NCBI RefSeq assembly: GCF_020184175.1
Contig: NC_065531.1
Location: 6,593,213-6,657,212, forward strand
DNA length: 64,000 nucleotides
Direction of reading: 5' to 3'
From: Aphis gossypii
Lineage: Eukaryota; Arthropoda; Insecta; Hemiptera; Aphididae
Shown here: piece by piece, positions 1-13,111 of the stretch
How the letters are laid out: the number at the start of each line of letters is the position of its first letter
Numbering within the stretch: position 1 is the first letter of the stretch
Notes under the pieces: model-generated
Told to the model about the DNA's origin: nothing
The model's database searches: none
What the model saw: only the letters and a program-made list of their open reading frames with translations
Made by a program: the position numbers and the translations under genes

Positions 1-3000
1 TATTCGCCATAAACTTATATTGTAACCTTATAGAATTATCACGATCGTATTTATGCAACCAGTAAAATACAATTTTACAAACGCTTTAACTTATTTTGAA
101 ATATAAAAAAAAAATAATTTTAATAAGTTCTAGTAGTTATTTACTATAATATTCAATACTTGTATTCAATTTTGTAAAGCTAAAATTTGTTGTTAAAATA
201 ATTAGAATATGTGATAAGTGACAGCTACTTGTACTCACAATGGTCAAGAACTAACGGTTAAAAAATTGTTATTTTGTAACATTAAGGAAGCATTTTATTT
301 TTTATGTTTATTTATGTGGATTGTGGGGATATAAAATATGAAATGAATTATTAACTGTGATACTATTAATTGTAAACATAAAACAATATATTATCATAAT
401 TTAGTTTTTATTTAAAAAATTTGTTACGGCGTGTTTAAGAAATATTTGAGTACGAATAGTACGATGTATTGTAACCTTGCCGGTCCCCACAGTAATAAAT
501 AGTTGCGCGTTGGAAGGGCGATAACAAACAAGTACCATGATTTATATTATTAACATAAACATACTTGTGTATTTTTTTTTTATGAATTTTAACAAATCGA
601 GAATTAATTAATTCTGTAACTTCATAAATGTCTATGACATGAGAAAAGTAATAATTTGTATAATTCTCTAATTCTAAATAAAAATAAACCAATAAGGAAC
701 CTAATTTATTGTTATTAATAACCACCAAATACAATAGAAATATTTTGGTAGAATTATTTTGTTAAAAACACACAAATACAATAAACTTTTTAAATATATT
801 ATTATAATACATTTTAATAATATTATGTTCTACATTTGTAAAGAAATTAAAATGAGTCATTCCTTTTGAACTATTAACACAACTTTCCAACTATTAAACT
901 AAGTACTATCAAAAATTACTTACTATTATAGGTAGGTGAAAGTTTCAAGATCCATTAATTATTTATTTATGAATCACTGATCGATGGCAAATAACAGTAT
1001 TTTATGAATAAATCATATTCTGAAATGTATTAATTACCAATAATCATAACAATTAAAAATATTAACTTAATTCAACAACATTTGTTTTTATTCATCTGAA
1101 ATTAGAATATTTAAACTATGAATAAATATATGACATTTACATTCTGCATTCTGCATACGAATGTCATACCAATACCTTGAGTGTAATAATATAGCATAAT
1201 TATGTACACTATTTACAACTTACTATTCACGGTAGGTACATAAATATAGGTACCTTAATTAATTTAATCCATATAATGCAGTAAAAAAAAAAATAACTAT
1301 AAAGATATTATATTTTATAGAGTTAAAGCAAATACAAATTTATCAAATTGTATTACCTATATAATCTTAGTCTAATATTTTTAGTCACAGTTATATCTTG
1401 GTATGTATGTATTTATGAAGTAATAAAATTTATTTAAATGATAGGTTATAATAGTTTTTATAATATAATGTTATTTGAAAGTATACTATTTATGTTACAT
1501 ACTTATTTATGAATTAATATCTGAATAGATTGTTATCTCGTAGTTACAGCGATTTTTTTGGTTTTCTGTTATATAGATTATAGTTATATAAAGTTTTGAA
1601 ATTCAGTAACTAAAGTAAATTAAATCACTTCAAGATCTAAATATTTTATATTTTATTTTTATTTTTCAATAAAAAACATATTTTGCTAGCTACTCTAATA
1701 GGCTTATCTATCATTGTAATTCTTTACCAGTCAATAAATGTCATTCACTTTAATCTATGATATCATTTTATATTATAATTATTAGGTTTACGGTATTGCA
1801 GTGTTGTGTACCTACATTGTAAACATAGGCGCAATTAGGTGGTGGCTAGGAGGGCTTAACCCCCCGGCCCCCTCAAATATTATTATTATTTGTAGATACT
1901 TAATGAAATAATAATTTATTATTATATATTTCATATTGTATGCGTCTTGCATATATAAACACCGCGGTGCAGTCGTCTCTAGATTATCGGTGGTTTTTTT
2001 TAACATTAATTGTATTGTATAGAATAACTATTATTACCTATGTATATTTATTAATGTTGGTATAGGTACTATATTAGGTTAGCTAAGTATTGTAATATTA
2101 AATGATTTATACTTTGTCAAAGTTCAATGCTAGAGAGCAGTCTCCCAGTGGTAATAAATATTTTCAATTGGGAAATTAGTCAAATGGACTTACTTCAACG
2201 GATGGGTTGGAGCTGACAAACCGATAACTCAATATTGTAAATTGTAATAGACACGTCCAGTTTCGAAGAACGGTTAGATAAGTTGATATTCTTGTTTGTA
2301 TTTGTATTTTTTTATTTTCTCTCCAATTCCAACCTTTCCCTCCCCGGACAGTTCACACTAAACAAACACCACATCGCCGGAATAATTTATTAATTATACT
2401 ATAAGGTATATAGAGATTGGTTTGAGGAAACAATTTATTCGGAGTTTTGTATTAACCGCATTCACGCGGGTCCCAAACCAATAAACCATTAGAATATTGT
2501 AGCTATATATCCACTATAATACTAACAACTAATACAAACTAGACCGACCAGAGGGACAACAACCACGATACAGTGGCATATTTATGATTATGACACGCGG
2601 GCACAGAAGTCGGCGTGCCGTTAGTATAATTCAAACAAGAAAAGTCAATTACCGAATGACGACGACGTGCGTTGTTTAAACGTACATTAGTTATAGGTAT
2701 TTAAATTTTCGGTTCCGTTTGTGTGTTTATAATAATATATTATTTTGTATATTATGCAGATAAAAGAGTTTAACAAGCGAGGACGTCGATGGTTGTTTTT
2801 TACTTTCGTATTAGCTCTTAAATAATATTATGTTCGACCATATTTGTACTATTTATTGATGTAGTTAACTATAAAAAGTACAGGTATACGTCCTACATAT
2901 ATTATAATATTTACAATCCAATATGAAGAAACTAATGATAATATATAATATGCATAAGGCAAATATACTATGTTATAAACTTACAATATATTATCATTAA

Positions 3001-3750
3001 ACTCACATATATAGGCAAGTTTATGGTAATTATTGGTAATTGGTAAAGTAGTGATCGTCGCGCCCCGGGTTATCTATTTGTCTATATTCGGTTACTATAT
3101 GGAGTCTAATTAATACTCGCAATAAATAAGTTTTCGGCTTGGGAACTTGTCAAAGTGTATAATATAGTTTTTAATAAAAATAAATATACAAAACATCGAT
3201 TGATTAATCAAATAATATGTCACACATATAGCTATTTAAATAATAATAATCGTATTGTATGTGCTTATACGATGATAAAATATTATTTGTATTTTATGCT
3301 AAACCTTTGTTTTTATGAACATACATAACGATAAGGTCAAATATATTATTGACATGCAAAATACAATACATTTGACTTTATTATTTAAAATACCTATAAT
3401 ATACTGCGTAAATATCATAACTCATAAGTAAGAGGTACCCACTTATTACAACCTCTATCTGTACTGAAAATACAATAGCTAAAAATCATATTAGTAAATA
3501 CATTTCTTAAATGAACGTCATTTATATGCTGCAGAAGAAGCACCTAAATTATTTGTTCATAGGTAAATTAAAAATCCTAAAAAATGTGTATAACAGCCAA
3601 TTTCAAAGTGTTAATAAGGTAGGTATAACCTAACCAGTCACATATACACTTCAGTTAGTGTTATTTTAATAATATGATCATAAAAAACTTAGCAACTTCA
3701 CCCCCACAAAATTATACATGTTACCACATAATATTTAATAATAGCTTTGT
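1..3750. other. Gene-poor AT-rich region
   Basis: I see no supportable gene here. Open frames are short, low-complexity and lack recognisable motifs. Two somewhat GC-richer patches stand out: around 1815-1990, with runs of G and C that look like a decayed transposon end, and around 2320-2720, with several CpG dinucleotides but no long open frame. The second patch could be an untranslated first exon or promoter of a gene lying outside the window, but nothing decides this. Confidence 0.5.
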
Positions 3751-3753
3751 ACA

Positions 3754-3830
3754 ATTATTTATTTATTTATCAATATATGGCAGGCGGAAGCCCGATTTAA
3801 ATATAAAAGTTATTATTTACATAACAAGAT
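3754..3830 (-). mobile_element. Possible non-LTR retrotransposon 3' tail (minus strand)
   Basis: Read on the minus strand, a GC-richer stretch (GGGCTTCCGCCTGCC, about 3781-3795) is followed by TAAATAAATAAAT near 3757-3770. Many insect LINEs end in this way: a conserved 3' segment followed by a simple repeat tail. No reverse transcriptase coding sequence is visible next to it, so this would be a 5'-truncated scrap. The family is not determined. Confidence 0.4.
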
Positions 3831-4580
3831 TATAAAATGATATAAGACTACGAATTATATATATAATTACAACAAAAAATTACAAATAAACTATAATAGG
3901 TAGGAGAAAGAGTGGTCTAGATTTGACATTACCTAGGTAAATATTAATTTATTAATACAAAATTTGAAATATTGATTAACAGTAAATATCATAAACAACA
4001 CTAGTGCTAATTTCAAAACTGGGGGTAGATATTAAATACGCTTCACTTTCCCTAAATTTTAGACTACTATGATATGAATATTAACTTTTGACCATGCACA
4101 CGTCATGTTTCTAGTAATGCAACTAAAAATACCCCATTATTATTATATACTAAAAAATAAATAAATAAAATTCATTGTTTAAAAAAAAAAATAGAAATAC
4201 TGGGAGTAAAATTGATAAACTATAGTATTAAAAAGGTACACAAAATCACATAATAATTCCTTTAATGATAAAATTTAATTACAATAATAAACATGTCTAG
4301 GATCATGATTTACACTAATTATCAAAAAACAGTTCAAAAATGAAACAATACATCAAAAACGTATCCAACCTCAAATTATTCATACAAAATGGCTCAATCA
4401 TTTATTTAAAACGTATTCAATATAATATAATATTACTAACAAAAAAGTCCTTATAAAATGTAACTTACATTATATTTTTTTTATCTCAGTAATAATCAAA
4501 GCTTTAAGTTTTTTATTGTAAACGTTTCCGTCAATCACTCACTCAAATTAATGAATAATTGGTTGTATACATAAAAATGC

Positions 4581-6316
<1,736 letters not shown>

Positions 6317-6329
6317 ATGACTATTGTAA

Positions 6330-6540
6330 AATGTACAACGAGTGACTATGGATTTTCATCCCCTATTTTAACCTTTTCAATCCTCTTTATTACAACGAAA
6401 GGTAGCGTATGTATTTTTTCGACGTCTAATCTATTTTTATACCAAATGTCAATAAAATTGGTTCAGCGGTTTAGACGGGAACAGACAGACAGTTACTTTC
6501 AAATTTATACATAATATTATATTATAGTAGGGATATAATA
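6330..6540 (+). mobile_element. Probable RTE-like LINE or SINE 3' end
   Basis: The segment carries the words ACCAAATGTCAATAAAATTG, then GGTTCAGCGG, then GGGAACAGACAGACAG, then TTACTTTCAAATTTATA, and it ends in a short ATA-rich tail with TAGTAGGGATA. This arrangement is typical of the 3' end of RTE-type non-LTR elements, and of SINEs that borrow it, in many insects. A 65-codon open frame runs through it (6317-6514) but shows no catalytic motif, so I treat it as part of a truncated retroelement. Family assignment is from remembered pattern, not from a search. Confidence 0.5.
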
Positions 6541-8041
6541 ATATACCCACGTATAATATTTATTTATTTATTTTTATTTAACTAATTCAATTTGGTAAAA
6601 CTAGCAAAATATAATGTTCTCTTGTTATTTTTAGTCATCCAAGATCTTTAATAACACGGTGTCAAAAATTGAGCAGAATAATATGTTTATTATTGAGTGC
6701 GATGGTAATAACCTTATTATTTTATGATTTTGTAGACAGTAAGTAAAAATAATAAAAAAAACAAACTAAAATAACATGTTTTAATAAAATAACCTTAATG
6801 TATGTACAGATGATGAAGAACATTTTTTAAAATTTGAAATCACACTTTCTCAAATTTATATTTCAATACAAGGCAGTTTAATACACTTATTAATGACATT
6901 TACCACTACTTATTGTTTTAAGTAAATATTTCTTAAACTGTAAATTTTATGTTAAACCATTTTATAATAGCACTTACATATAGTTACATTTATTTATAAA
7001 TTATTTACTTTCTTTTAAAATCGGGTAATTAAGACCCAATATGGCCCTATCACATAATGTCAGTGCTAATAATACTATTTAAATAATATTAAATGATAAT
7101 TTCTTATTTATTAATTTGGAATTTAATTATAAAATTATTTTTAAATGTGTTTTCAGTAAAGGTTCTAACTTCGAAAAGTATAGTGCTGTTAAAGAAGTAG
7201 AAATGAATTTTAAGACAATAAAAAGTATATTAAAATGTATTATAATATCAGCTAAATGGCCCTTTATAAATTCTTACACGGGACATAGCATGAAATCATT
7301 AAAAAATATTATGTAAGTTGCTATAAAAATTTAAAAATTAGATAATGTTACTTACCACACTGCGTTAAAATTAAAAATAAGGAGAATTTTACGCTTTTTT
7401 ATGAATAACATAACATGTATAAAAAATTCAAATATAAATACTTAGTGAATATTATAAGTCTCAACAGTTGTTAATTTTGAACTAAAACAATTTGTTTTTT
7501 TGTGCTGTTACATATCCCATTATTATGTTAGTTTGTATTATTACCTACCTAGTTATTAAAAAAAAATACTGGGAATTTTAACGGTTGACCCACCAAAGTA
7601 GGTACTAACTGCTTCAATGTTAAAGACTGAAGCAAATTATTTGAATTTTAGATCCATTATATAAAGACAGGCATACTTTTGTAAAACCACTACATTCCTC
7701 GCTCAGCTAAGAATCTAAAATTATATTTCATGAAGTAATAACTTAAAAACTTTGTCTCCATGTCTCCAAATCTCCATTTTTTTCAAGAATTGTAAAAAGT
7801 TATTTTTTTATTAAAATCCACTTAGAAATCTAAATTATAGTTAGTTTAATTGAAAAGTTGAAAACTAAAACTTAAGTAAATACTCGAGTATATTTAGTTT
7901 TAAATTAAAAAGAAATGATATATAAGATCAAATGTATCAATATTGAATATACCAAGTAATGAACTGTAGAAACAAACATATCTAATTTTTATTTTTATAC
8001 CTGGATGACAAGTAAGAACTTACACAGTAACACACACCCCC
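6541..8041. other. AT-rich region without recognisable gene
   Basis: Nothing gene-like is seen. A 66-codon open frame at 7116-7316 is lysine, isoleucine and phenylalanine rich, as expected of AT-rich random DNA, and has no recognisable domain. Confidence 0.5.
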
Positions 8042-8066
8042 ATATATATATATATATATATATATA
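8042..8066. repeat. (AT)n microsatellite
   Basis: A perfect AT dinucleotide tract of about 25 bp, directly before the transposon-like segment at 8090. Confidence 0.9.
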
Positions 8067-8089
8067 GTATATCTGCTATGTCCTGTGTA

Positions 8090-8307
8090 TAGTGGCGTAG
8101 GTTAGGTTAACCTTATCCCGGGGGTAAGGGGTTCATATTTCAAACCTCTCACTTGGCCTAAAAAAAGGGAGGATGTTATTATCCTATCCATGTTTTTATG
8201 ATCTATGGTTTATACTTTATACTGACAATAATACATTTTAGTGATCTGCAAAAAGTTACCCCCTAACCTAACCTCCCATCATTGGGTAATCCCTGACTAC
8301 GCCACTG
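8090..8307. mobile_element. Possible MITE with short terminal inverted repeats
   Basis: The left end reads TAGTGGCGTAG and the right end reads CTACGCCACTG, giving 10 inverted matches with one mismatch at the outermost base. The ends resemble the CAGTGGCG ends of hAT-type miniature elements. Internal GC-rich blocks (CCCGGGGGTAAGGGG near 8117, CCCCCTAACC near 8260) fit an old element. Unlike the three clear elements elsewhere in the window, I cannot find a clean 8 bp target duplication, so the boundaries are provisional. No transposase is present. Confidence 0.4.
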
Positions 8308-9404
8308 ACTGCCTGTATAGTCATGAAACTACTCTGCAACACATTTGCGCCCGTTTTATCTTCTTATCTATAACAAGCGTAACTCGATTAACTTTTACAA
8401 TTTTCCTTTTCAATTTATCAAGCTTAGGACTAAAAACAAAACTTTATTTTGGATTTGTTGAAAATTGTTTCATATTATGATATTATTATACACTAAACAG
8501 TAAACACTATTTAAAAATATGAATTTATAAAAAAATACATACGCCTACATAGGTACGTGTTTAATATTAAATTTTCAGTTATTATAATAATAACTATTAA
8601 TATTATTATAGTTAATAGGATATCAATATTAAAAATTGTAGATATGTCTTTATTGCATACATATTGGAAAGATACAAATGTTTACTATGTCAGGTATTAA
8701 TATTTTTAAATAGTGTATTGGAGAATTGTTAAAAGGTAAAATGAACCCAATTTTATTACAGCGAACCTAACTTTAAAGGCGCCTTAACTTAACCTAACCG
8801 TGAAATTTATCCCAGCTAAAGTAGATATCTTATACATATATTAATTAATTAATTGATTACTACACCCATTAATACGACACAGTATTTAAGTAATAATAAA
8901 ATAAATAAATAAATACCAATATTATCATTCCTATAAATTAAAATAAAATTGTATAGTTAAATTACTATATTTATTATTACCTTATTATATATATTTTCAT
9001 TGTTAATATAAGACAGTATTTTATTATTTTATACTTTAGTTGCTATGTTATATTTTATGTTATTAATACATTTTTTTAAAAAATGTTTTGTTGTTACTAT
9101 AAAACAATATTTTAGTGATTTGTTATAGGTTGTAAAGCAATATACATTTTATAGTTCAATTGCATTATTTTATTTATTATGTTATTATAATTTATTATTA
9201 TTATATTATATTTTTTTTTTTTTTTTTTGCTGTAAAACAGTATTTTTATCCAGTTATCAAAAATTATATTACACAAAATACATTTTTTTAAATTGTTTTT
9301 TTTGATAACTTTAACCATATAATAGTCACACAACAGAACTTAATGTTATTTTGAAATATTAAAAACGTATTAAACATTTAAAAAGTGACAATTTAATAAA
9401 TAAC
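8308..9404. other. AT-rich region without recognisable gene
   Basis: Low-complexity AT-rich DNA including a T tract at about 9211-9228. No supportable feature is seen apart from an isolated cluster of CCTAAC-like words near 8765-8805, which is too short and irregular to be telomeric repeat. Confidence 0.5.
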
Positions 9405-10253
9405 CTAATAATATTGCGATTTTGGTTTTTTTCTAGTTTTTTTTTGTAATTGGATTGTTGGTTCCAAAAAATAGTTGTTGGCAACACTGGCCACAACCGA
9501 GCTCTGACTCCTCGGTACGGACCGGATGCTGGTGAGCTGCGGCGCGGGCGACGAACCTCGGCCCGGTATCGGCCGCCGCCGATTCTTCTTACTTCTGCCT
9601 GGATAACAATTATTAAAAATACACATCTTATTATTAATAATTTAGGAAGATTTATTGCTTATGCGCAATAATAATAATAATTTATATAATTACAAAATAT
9701 AAGTACAATCACGGGCCAGATGGCCCTTTGTGCTACAGTTATAGCATCCTGAAAAATAAAAGTGTATAGGTAACATTGTAAATATTCATTATTTTTGATA
9801 TTCATACTTTTTTGGCATTTTTGGTCGGTGTTGACCATCACCGTACAGTTTCTGAAACTGAACATAATCTATAACATTTAATATTAAATTATTAATTAAG
9901 TAAAATGACATATTACAGTTAACCTGAAAACAAACAAAAAATACACGCGAAAAGGTTAAAATAACTAATACGTGTACTCACTTCGAATGAACAATTCAAA
10001 TTGAATGGCGTCCGTAAGACATTCGTTGTTCCATTGAATATTACGCATTTATGGTTGGAATTGGTACTATAAATAACCGCAAGTCTGGTCCATCGGTCTA
10101 CCCAATAGTGACGATTGACAATTAATATTTAATAATATCCTTTGTAATATTAATTAAATTATATTATGTGCGGTATTTAATATTTGGTAATACTGGTGCC
10201 ATGTTGTGGCGGAGTAGAGAACGAAAAGCGTTGAGGACCTGGGTCCGGTGGGC
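9405..10253 (-). CDS. Possible multi-exon gene with CCHC zinc knuckle (5' end not found)
   Basis: On the minus strand, five open segments join in one frame through plausible splice sites: 10253-10194, 10097-9982, 9868-9808, 9748-9707 and 9598-9405 (stop TAG). The 42 bp fourth exon encodes a zinc knuckle of CX2CX4HX4C form: CYNCSTKGHLARD, with the last cysteine codon split across the next intron. The knuckle is followed by a basic run (RSKKNRRR) and a serine/proline-rich tail. CCHC knuckles bind single-stranded nucleic acid or RNA, so an RNA-binding role is a reasonable inference, but I do not recognise the protein. Strong points are the GTGAGT donor after 9982 and the TTTTTCAG acceptor before 9748. 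Weak points are the GTACTT donor after 9707, the poor pyrimidine tract before 10097 and the missing start. It could also be a decayed gene or a retroelement remnant. Confidence 0.4.
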
Positions 10254-10580
10254 CTGCATCAGGCAATTTTTCTTTGACGTTCATGCAACACGTTTGTCTT
10301 TACGTAAACAAAAATTTGCACTTTTTTCTGTACTTTTTTTAGTACATATTATATATATATATTTTTTTAACTTCGTTGGACTTTTTACAGACCAGTAAGT
10401 ACAATTTGTATCATTTATATAAGCTAATTAATTAGCGCATCCGCCCCGAATATTACAGGGATATGCATTATAATTTATAGTCGTCCAATTCAGAATGCAA
10501 CGCGAATTACTACCGGGCCGTATTACCACAGAGTCCGTATGTGATTTCGAGGATGCCGCTTTTTTTATACTTACAACTTA

Positions 10581-10882
10581 ATGTGTTCCAGTGACGCAAC
10601 CAGGGGGGTGGTCCCCGGGTCTGGACCCCCCTTGGATCATGCCATAGTATTTATTTTTATTTTATATTTTTAAAGTTCCCCAAAAGTTTTCATAAAAATG
10701 TATTGATTATAATTATTATTAGAGTTGGTATAATAATATAATTGCATTTAGAAAGCAATGAAATGTATTTATAATGTATTAAGTATATACTCAGGAAGAG
10801 GACAGAAAAACAATATATAATAAATAAAAAATTTTCCTGCCCCCCCCCTTGAATAAATCCTGGTTGCGCCACTGATGTGTTC
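10581..10882. mobile_element. Complete hAT-type MITE with 8 bp target duplication
   Basis: The element spans 10589-10874 (286 bp). Its left end, CAGTGACGCAACCAGG, and the inverted complement of its right end, CAGTGGCGCAACCAGG, match at 15 of 16 positions. It is flanked by a perfect 8 bp duplication, ATGTGTTC, at 10581-10588 and 10875-10882. An 8 bp duplication with CAGTG-type ends is the signature of the hAT superfamily. The interior has no transposase frame, so this is a non-autonomous copy. Intact duplications suggest fairly recent insertion. Confidence 0.85.
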
Positions 10883-11555
10883 TATTATTTTTAAGTTCTT
10901 TTCCGGGATCGTCGGTCGATGTGGTCAACAACATTCTCATTACGTTCGTACCTCGCACGTTTCAACGTGAATATTTGTCGTATTTACATATTTAATTTGT
11001 ATTTATATTGTTTGTCAATGTCCTTAAGAAACATAACAAGTAATGATTGACATTGTTTCATTGAACAAAAATTTTAATTGTTATAATACAACATAAGCAT
11101 TGTAGTTACTGATTTGTAACCAAACCAGACACTGATGACCATAACAATTGTTATAACACACACCATGTACAGCGTTTTAAGTATGTAATATTTTCATTAA
11201 TTACTTACATTATAATAATAATTATAATACACATTGTACTGTATGTTTTTTTTTTATGTCTCATGTTCAAAATAAATATCAAATATATCATAAAAATATA
11301 CAATATTCTTAATTATTTACCATTACAAACAATTAAAAAGAATAAACTCCAATACTTAAAAAGTATTATTGCCAAGTTTAATTTTACGTATATAATAATA
11401 TGTATTTATTGTTTGTTAATATTACACTTTACTATAGTGTCCTTTAAAATACTTGATATTCCTTTAATTTGATTTTCAAATACATGTGTACAATATATGA
11501 TGTGATCGATTAAACTATAATATAATATGTATGTGTTTAAGAACTAACATCACAC
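10883..11555. other. Region without recognisable gene
   Basis: A CpG-bearing patch at about 10895-10985 could be an untranslated or coding exon of the minus-strand zinc-knuckle candidate, but I find no frame that joins it convincingly. The rest, including an isoleucine- and lysine-rich open frame at 11263-11472, looks like ordinary AT-rich DNA. Confidence 0.4.
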
Positions 11556-11562
11556 TTTCACA

Positions 11563-11766
11563 GGAATAGATTTACACTGGTTGAGGATGGATAGCTAGAC
11601 ACTCAATTGCAATTTTTCGAATTCATTTGTTTTTTGTTTTACAGACACAAAAGAACCGGGCAAGCGACCGAACACCGTATTACACTGGTTGAGGAGTAAT
11701 AGACAATCAATTACCATTTTTCGTATTTTTATATTATGTATATGTAATATATATATTATTACATAA
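11563..11766 (+). other. Two exon-like copies related to the array blocks
   Basis: Two imperfect copies of a segment lie about 110 bp apart (about 11568-11625 and 11677-11730), sharing TTACACTGGTTGAGGA and a downstream CAATT...ATTTTTCG. The second is preceded by a T-rich tract ending TTTTACAG at 11644. It opens into a frame without stop to 11766 that begins after two bases and contains TKEPGKRPNTVLHWLRSN. The first copy has the same LHWLR peptide but is stopped after a few codons. The peptide HWLRSN..S...F aligns with RWFKSNN..S.F of the array A half and RWFKSVN.NSEF of the B half. I infer a common exon ancestor. No start codon or known domain is seen. Confidence 0.45.
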
Positions 11767-12006
11767 TTACACATTCCAAAAACAGTCGGGCTAGGTTTTT
11801 CGATTTTTTTTTTAAAGTGTCGATAAAAAAGTTTTGAAAATTTAATACAAGGTTCCTTATGAGTTGTTTTTATTGTAGCTAAAAAAAATTAAAAATCGTT
11901 AGTCACAATTTTTTTTTATAAGCGTTTATAGTAATATTTGACTATATATTTTATAAATCAAATTGTTATCGAGTTACTCAACTAATACCAGTTTCTATTT
12001 TTTCAG

Positions 12007-12300
12007 TTTTTAAAACGCCAACTATACTACAACAAAAGAAGTTTTGACGAGATGTCACTTAATCACACATACAATAAACAACAAATACGATGGTTTAAGT
12101 CTGTTAATAATAACAGTGAATTTAGGTGTTATTCCAAACTATTAAACCTTTTTACACGGCTGTTAAAAAGTTTGAATTATAGGTTATTAATCAAATTTTA
12201 TTTTACATATAAAATCTTAAATACTATTTATATAAATATATATCTTATTCAGTGGCGTATTTACAGAGAAAAAAAACCGATACATATCCTTGCTGTATAG
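12007..12300 (+). other. Array unit 1, B-half exon-like block
   Basis: After TTCTATTTTTTCAG the frame is open for 97 codons to a TAG, beginning FLKRQLYYNKRSF and containing IRWFKSVNNNSEF, then a hydrophobic, lysine-rich stretch. The first ATG is at 12052, giving an 82-residue frame. The same frame is intact in about nine of seventeen units. It is frame-shifted by small indels in others: units 5, 10, 15 and 16 lose it, while 4, 13, 14 and 17 have altered ends. No signal peptide, cysteine pattern or known domain is evident. The first two thirds align with the A block. From CAGTGGCGTATTTACAG at about 12251 onward the sequence has no counterpart in A. The coding status is unproven. Confidence 0.45.
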
Positions 12301-12660
12301 TAAAGTAATAAGTATAGAAATTGGTATTCTATGTATTCTGACGACGGTTTCCAAGTTACAGTTAAATATTATAATGTGTGATAAAGCCATAAAGGCAATA
12401 GGTAATATAGTTCTCATAGTTTATATAGGTAAATTATTTAATTATGTATAAACTGTGGACCCCCCCAGAAAAACGTTGAAAAAAAGCTACTGTGTATATA
12501 TATATATATAATAAAGATAAAACCGATGACACTCAGCATTCGCCTAAAATTGAAACAAACACACGTGCAATTCTTATTCTATTTTTACTGACGATAATAA
12601 TAAAACTGAAGTTTTAGTTAAAATCATAGAGACTAAAAGTAAATGATAGAATATTTATAA
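12251..12660. other. B-specific segment, possibly a truncated transposon insertion
   Basis: The A half runs about 434 bp from flank to flank and the B half about 860 bp. The excess lies in a segment that begins CAGTGGCGTATTTACAG (12251) and includes GTGGACCCCCCCAG (near 12453) and a TATATA tract followed by ATAAAG. It ends before AATATTTATAAGTAAGC (about 12650-12665), where B again resembles the donor-like end of A. The CAGTGGCG start is the same kind of end seen on the hAT-type elements in this window. No matching CGCCACTG right end is present, so it would be a truncated insertion carried along when the dimer was amplified. Confidence 0.35.
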
Positions 12661-12734
12661 GTAAGCATATAACCATGGCTTAATAATTGTTTATCATCTA
12701 AAGTTTTACAAATTTGTATGCAGTTAACCGATTT

Positions 12735-12866
12735 ACCCCTGGCAAGGTATTGTATAACTTTAGTCAATTTATTTAAAATTCATCCAGTATTCCGGCACAA
12801 ACTATATATTTCATAAATCAAATTGTTATCGAGTTACTCAACTAATACCAGTTTCTATTTTTTCAG
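12735..12866 (+). repeat. Shared intron-like flank, first A-half copy
   Basis: This is the approximately 130 bp flank (TTTACCCCTGGCAAGG ... TTCTATTTTTTCAG) that precedes both the A and the B blocks in each unit. Its B-half partner lies at about 13170-13303. The two differ at only a handful of positions (for example GGCAC against AGTAC, and TTCAT against TTTAA). The right end has the form of a 3' splice site, and TACTCAACTAATACC just upstream contains a branch-point-like CTAAT. Confidence 0.7.
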
Positions 12867-13111
12867 CTTTCAAAATGCCATAACGGAAGTTCTATACGAT
12901 GGTTTAAATCCAATAATACAAGTAGTACATTCAAGAATATTTTAAAACTATTAATTCTTTTAGTTGCACTGTTAAAAATATGCAATTTAAAGTTATTAAT
13001 CAATTTTTCTTCTACGTTTAAAATCGTAAATAGAATTTCTTACCATTTATACGTGTATATAAATGCAGATGAAATAGATTTGAATAATATATTATATAAC
13101 ATGTTCTTTAC
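12867..13111 (+). other. Array unit 1, A-half exon-like block
   Basis: Bounded by TTTTTTCAG on the left and by C|GTAAGTTAT on the right, a near-perfect 5' splice site, giving a 245 bp block open throughout in one frame. It begins LSKCHNGSSIRWFKSNN and ends near LYNMFFT. The B half shares IRWFKS, then S.F, KLL, LLK and KI.N at matching spacing. There is no ATG near the start, so if coding it is an internal exon. The block recurs in all units with occasional one-base indels. No known domain is recognised. Confidence 0.45.

Noticed and set aside
8765..8805. CCTAAC-rich stretch as interstitial telomeric repeat
   Set aside because: Only a few irregular units are present, far short of a (TTAGG)n tract.
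10168..10398. 76-codon plus-strand frame beginning near a CpG patch
   Set aside because: It runs opposite to the phase-compatible zinc-knuckle exons. Its second half is a low-complexity hydrophobic stretch from AT-rich DNA.
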